Shown: one piece after another, positions 4,907 to 6,467 of the stretch
How positions within the stretch are numbered: the first letter of the stretch is position 1
Layout: each line of letters starts with the position of its first letter
NCBI GenBank assembly: GCA_002455175.1
Contig: DKKJ01000342.1
Span: 11,924-18,390 of the forward strand
Length of the DNA: 6,467 nucleotides
Reading direction: 5' to 3'
From: Opitutaceae bacterium UBA6669
GTDB lineage: Bacteria > Verrucomicrobiota > Verrucomicrobiia > Opitutales > Opitutaceae
Translations under genes and position numbers: made by a program
The notes under the pieces: generated by a model
What the model was told of the DNA's origin: nothing
The model's input: only the letters and a program-made list of their open reading frames with translations
The model's database searches: none

Positions 4907-6466
4907 TCATGGGGCTACAGGCGTATGCGTCCCCAAGGGTAAGAAAATTTGAAAGGTCGTTCCCTCACCAACCCGACTTTCTACGGCAAATCGCCCACCA
5001 TGAGCTTCTACAATCATTTTGCTCTGAAACATGCCGATGCCTAAGCCATTTTTTTTGGTCGTCTGAAACGGCTTAAAGAGCGATTTGGCCATAAACTCAG
5101 GCGTCATTCCACAGCCATTGTCGGAAACGGCAATCACTACCCAAACTCCGTTTTGCCGAGTCGTAACTCGAACTTTTCCAGGACGCTCCTTTCCCTCCAG
5201 CGTGGCGTCTCGCGCATTGAGGATCAGGTTGGTCACCACCGTAGTGATCTGCTCGGCATCCAATTCTACCGGAGGAATTTCACTGAAATCCTTCTCCAAG
5301 ATCACATCTGGGACCGTGCTCCAGATTTCGAGCGTCCGCTCCATCATGGACGTCAGATCAACCAACCTAGGTGACAGTTTGAGCTCATTTCGCAGCTGGC
5401 TCATCCGTTTAATCAGAAGATTAATATGATCAACCGTCTTGGAAATCCCTCTCAAAGCGTCTTTCCGAAACTCCGGATTATCCCAGTGAAGCGGTAGGTT
5501 GGGGAGCATCAGATTGAGCGTGGAAGCCGCATTCTTGAGATCATGCACAAAGAACGTCGCCATGGTTCTGAACGCTTCCAGTTCACGCGCTTGAGCCAGG
5601 CGCGAAGAAAGCTGAAGGGTGAGCAGACTGCTCGCGATATGATCCGCGACACAGCGTAGCATATCAAAGTCTTGCGTTCCAAAGTCATGGCGAGAGCCAT
5701 GGACGCGATCACCCAAAATGAGCAGACCGAGAAAGGTCTCGCGGCTGTAAAGGGGCGCTGCAATCCGTCCGCCTCCCTCCGTAAATGTGCGCGCATGAGC
5801 CTGTCTTAGCGTCTCCGCCCAAGGGCCGGTTACCGACTCAAATTCGATCGCCTCCGGATGGCTCTTGAAGTGGTTGATCACGGTACCCGCGCCCTCTTTT
5901 GAAGGCGTGAGGCTGGCCCACTGACTTTCAGGGACCGCAGTTGAGCAGGCACAGACCAGGCCTTCTCCATCCTCGCTGACCACCCATAGACTCACCGAAT
6001 TAGCCTGAAACAGGTCGGCTACCTGTCGCGTCATCGAGCGAGCCAAATCATCGCGGTTGAGATGAACGGCACTGTGAACGGTGAACGTCCTCCACGCGGA
6101 TCGATAGTCGTAGAAGGGGCGTTGGAAGTGCCGACTGACAAAAAGCCGGACCTTTAGCTTGAAGCGATCCGACTGAAGCATGATCGCCAGGCCCACCAGC
6201 GAAATCAAAAGGATGAATCCACTCAGACCAAAAAAACGCCCGCTTCCAATCAGGCTGGCCACTTTCGAAACCAACCCCACCAACACGAGGTAGAGGCCAG
6301 CCAGCAAGATCGTAAAAGAACTCCGTAGGACGCCTGGGGAGGGATAGACATCAATTTCGAAATGACCGGCGCGTACCAAAGAGCGAAGCATCAGGATACA
6401 ACCAACCACCAGGGCGCTCGCATTGGTAATTTCCAATACCGAGTCGATCGAACGAAGCACAAGCGC
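4907..6466 (-). CDS. prsK: Membrane sensor histidine kinase, PEP-CTERM-associated PrsK type (5' truncated)
   Basis: C-terminal 519 residues of a membrane histidine kinase expected to phosphorylate the regulator encoded next to it. The frame stays open past the GTG at 6460 to the window edge, and members of this family are around 700 residues as I recall, so part of the N-terminal multi-helix membrane domain is missing. Numbering from 6460, membrane helices appear near 14-29, 48-70 and 77-96. A GAF-like domain follows (about 135-285; SVSLWVVSEDGEGLV, GGRIAAPLYSRETFLGLLILGDR). The H-box is FFVHDLKNAAS with His306; Asp at +1 and Asn at +4 fit a kinase/phosphatase motif. The N-box is NLILNARDAT (411-420), G1 DNGCGM (447-452), and F/G2 LFKPFQTTKKNGLGIGMF (461-478). 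All key ATPase residues are present. The FxHDLKN form and neighbouring PrsR-like gene favour PrsK over generic kinases. The input signal is unknown. Its promoter is outside the window. Confidence 0.87.
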   Translation of the reverse strand, partial: ALVLRSIDSVLEITNASALVVGCILMLRSLVRAGHFEIDVYPSPGVLRSSFTILLAGLYLVLVGLVSKVASLIGSGRFFGLSGFILLISLVGLAIMLQSDRFKLKVRLFVSRHFQRPFYDYRSAWRTFTVHSAVHLNRDDLARSMTRQVADLFQANSVSLWVVSEDGEGLVCACSTAVPESQWASLTPSKEGAGTVINHFKSHPEAIEFESVTGPWAETLRQAHARTFTEGGGRIAAPLYSRETFLGLLILGDRVHGSRHDFGTQDFDMLRCVADHIASSLLTLQLSSRLAQARELEAFRTMATFFVHDLKNAASTLNLMLPNLPLHWDNPEFRKDALRGISKTVDHINLLIKRMSQLRNELKLSPRLVDLTSMMERTLEIWSTVPDVILEKDFSEIPPVELDAEQITTVVTNLILNARDATLEGKERPGKVRVTTRQNGVWVVIAVSDNGCGMTPEFMAKSLFKPFQTTKKNGLGIGMFQSKMIVEAHGGRFAVESRVGEGTTFQIFLPLGTHTPVAP

Positions 6467-6467
6467 G

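Noticed and set aside
1..6467. CRISPR arrays, tRNA/rRNA genes, insertion sequences or prophage genes
   Set aside because: No regularly spaced repeats, tRNA-like cloverleaf, transposase or integrase motif was seen; the window is accounted for by the genes listed.

Overview
The window looks like part of an exopolysaccharide and surface-protein sorting locus from a Gram-negative bacterium, most likely a member of the Verrucomicrobiota. That placement is inferred from protein motifs alone. The two pointers are a small secreted protein with a C-terminal APDTG / hydrophobic / basic tail, which resembles the VPDSG-CTERM sorting signal typical of Verrucomicrobiota, and a histidine kinase/response regulator pair of the PrsK/PrsR type that accompanies exosortase systems. 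No exosortase gene lies in the window.

Layout: (1) 2-859 (+) is the 3' part of a sugar-nucleotide epimerase of the CDP-paratose 2-epimerase-like extended SDR group. It is followed 25 nt later by a family 2 glycosyltransferase (885-1637, +), so the two form an apparent pair. (2) A 121-nt gap with a sigma-54-like -24/-12 element leads to a short Wza/SLBB-type polysaccharide export lipoprotein (1759-2415, +). (3) A 248-nt gap contains a strong sigma-54 promoter match and several inverted repeats. It leads to the VPDSG-CTERM-like protein (2664-3401, +). (4) A strong bidirectional hairpin terminator (3419-3450) separates the plus-strand genes from a convergent minus-strand operon. That operon is a prsK-like kinase (4907 to the window edge, 5' truncated) followed after 33 nt by a prsR-like sigma-54-dependent activator (3497-4873).

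Reading the pieces together: the membrane kinase probably phosphorylates the PrsR-like activator. The activator carries an intact GAFTGA loop, so it should act through sigma-54 RNA polymerase. The two best sigma-54 promoter candidates found by eye sit directly upstream of the export lipoprotein and the sorted surface protein. This suggests a compact, self-contained circuit: sensor, sigma-54 activator, then a co-regulated polysaccharide exporter and an exosortase substrate. The domain assignments are well supported. The regulatory wiring is inference from sequence position and motif.
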